NCBI RefSeq assembly: GCF_029945895.1
Contig: NZ_JAQSDL010000008.1
Location: forward strand, 24,101 to 88,100
Direction of reading: 5' to 3'
DNA length: 64,000 nucleotides
Source: Polaromonas sp.
GTDB taxonomy: Bacteria > Pseudomonadota > Gammaproteobacteria > Burkholderiales > Burkholderiaceae_C
The notes beneath the pieces were generated by a model. That model was not told where the DNA came from. It was given only the letters and a program-made list of their open reading frames with translations, and did no database searches. A program made the position numbers and the translations under genes. Each line of letters begins with the position of its first letter. Positions within the stretch are counted from its first letter, which is position 1. Shown here piece after piece: positions 63,511 through 64,000 of this stretch.

Positions 63511-64000
63511 ATGTCCGAAATCCTAGTTCCCCCCATGAAACTGTCCGGCCTGGAGCCGGTCGCCATAGGCGCGGGCAGCCTGTTCGTCAACATTGGTGAA
63601 CGAACCAATGTCACGGGCTCCAAGGCCTTTGCGCGCATGATCCTCAACGGCGATTTCGAAGCCGCGCTCGTCGTGGCACGCCAGCAGGTCGAAAACGGCG
63701 CACAGATCATTGACATCAACATGGACGAAGCCATGCTGGACAGCCAGGCCGCCATGGTGCGTTTCCTGAACCTGATCGCCAGCGAGCCCGACATCGCGCG
63801 TGTGCCCATCATGATCGACAGCTCCAAGTGGAGCGTGATTGAAGCCGGCCTTCGCTGCATCCAGGGCAAGGGCATCGTCAACTCGATCTCGATGAAGGAG
63901 GGACTGGAGCCTTTCAAGCACCAGGCCAAACTGCTCAAGCGTTATGGCGCCGCCGCCGTGGTCATGGCTTTCGACGAACAGGGTCAGGCCGACACCTATG
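63511..64000 (+). CDS. metH: Methionine synthase MetH, module without N-terminal Hcy domain (3' end cut by window)
   Basis: The 163 visible residues begin [20 protein letters not shown] and enter the pterin-binding domain directly: [20 protein letters not shown], then [20 protein letters not shown] and [20 protein letters not shown]. Standard MetH starts with about 330 residues of homocysteine-binding domain, which is absent before this start. A two-gene MetH is therefore likely, with the Hcy module encoded elsewhere. The SAH riboswitch sits directly upstream, 20 bp from the ATG. The gene continues past the window edge. Confidence 0.93.
   Translation, partial: MSEILVPPMKLSGLEPVAIGAGSLFVNIGERTNVTGSKAFARMILNGDFEAALVVARQQVENGAQIIDINMDEAMLDSQAAMVRFLNLIASEPDIARVPIMIDSSKWSVIEAGLRCIQGKGIVNSISMKEGLEPFKHQAKLLKRYGAAAVVMAFDEQGQADTY

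Overview
The window looks like a chromosomal segment of a GC-rich betaproteobacterium, most likely Comamonadaceae near Polaromonas or Rhodoferax. This is inferred from protein styles, from gene order (dprA-smg, def-fmt, yajC-secD-secF, pgk/pyk/fba/purC) and from two dispersed repeat families that I associate with that group. There is no rRNA, tRNA, CRISPR array, prophage or recognisable insertion sequence. Almost all of it is dense housekeeping sequence, with a few accessory clusters.

Layout. 1-7.3 kb: the 5' part of moaC, a type IV pilin accessory membrane protein, a BepA-like M48 protease, a small four-helix membrane protein, and a TerC metal exporter behind a probable Mn2+-sensing yybP-ykoY riboswitch. 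Two small conserved proteins and purB follow. 7.5-18.6 kb: a glutathione transferase, then an eight-gene minus-strand array (FAD oxidoreductase, DUF1365, CFA-synthase-like methyltransferase, chalcone-isomerase-like protein, MFS carrier, DUF3833 lipoprotein, SDR, NTF2-like protein). Beside it are a periplasmic glutathione peroxidase and a divergent B12-binding MerR regulator with the CarH/LitR photoreceptor signature. This reads as a light or singlet-oxygen responsive membrane-lipid modification module. 18.6-26.3 kb: RidA, heptose-1-phosphate adenylyltransferase, and a TetR-OMF-MFP-RND efflux operon with palindromic operators.

26.3-43.6 kb: glnE, divergent yhdP, a nitrilase-family amidase, a PAS histidine kinase and FixJ-type regulator, mltA with a lysozyme-inhibitor-like lipoprotein, a secretin-like orphan, and an Lrp regulator divergent from a fused indolepyruvate:ferredoxin oxidoreductase. 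43.8-49.6 kb: yajC-secD-secF and a DUF1631 protein with a long Ser-Gly microsatellite. 49.7-55.6 kb: smg, dprA, a LysM protein, def, fmt and azlCD. 55.7-64 kb: glycolytic genes pgk, pyk and fba with a DapA-like aldolase, an alpha/beta hydrolase and a PAP2 phosphatase among them, then purC and an SAH riboswitch leading into metH, which runs off the end.

The most notable non-gene structure is two dispersed repeat families. One has about 60 bp units (nine copies seen) and the other about 90 bp GC-rich units (five copies seen). Most sit between genes, but several are read in frame inside dprA, glnE, the outer-membrane efflux gene, the end of the adaptor gene and the signal-peptide region of an orphan gene. 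All coordinates, motifs and repeat alignments were read by eye; no homology search was run.
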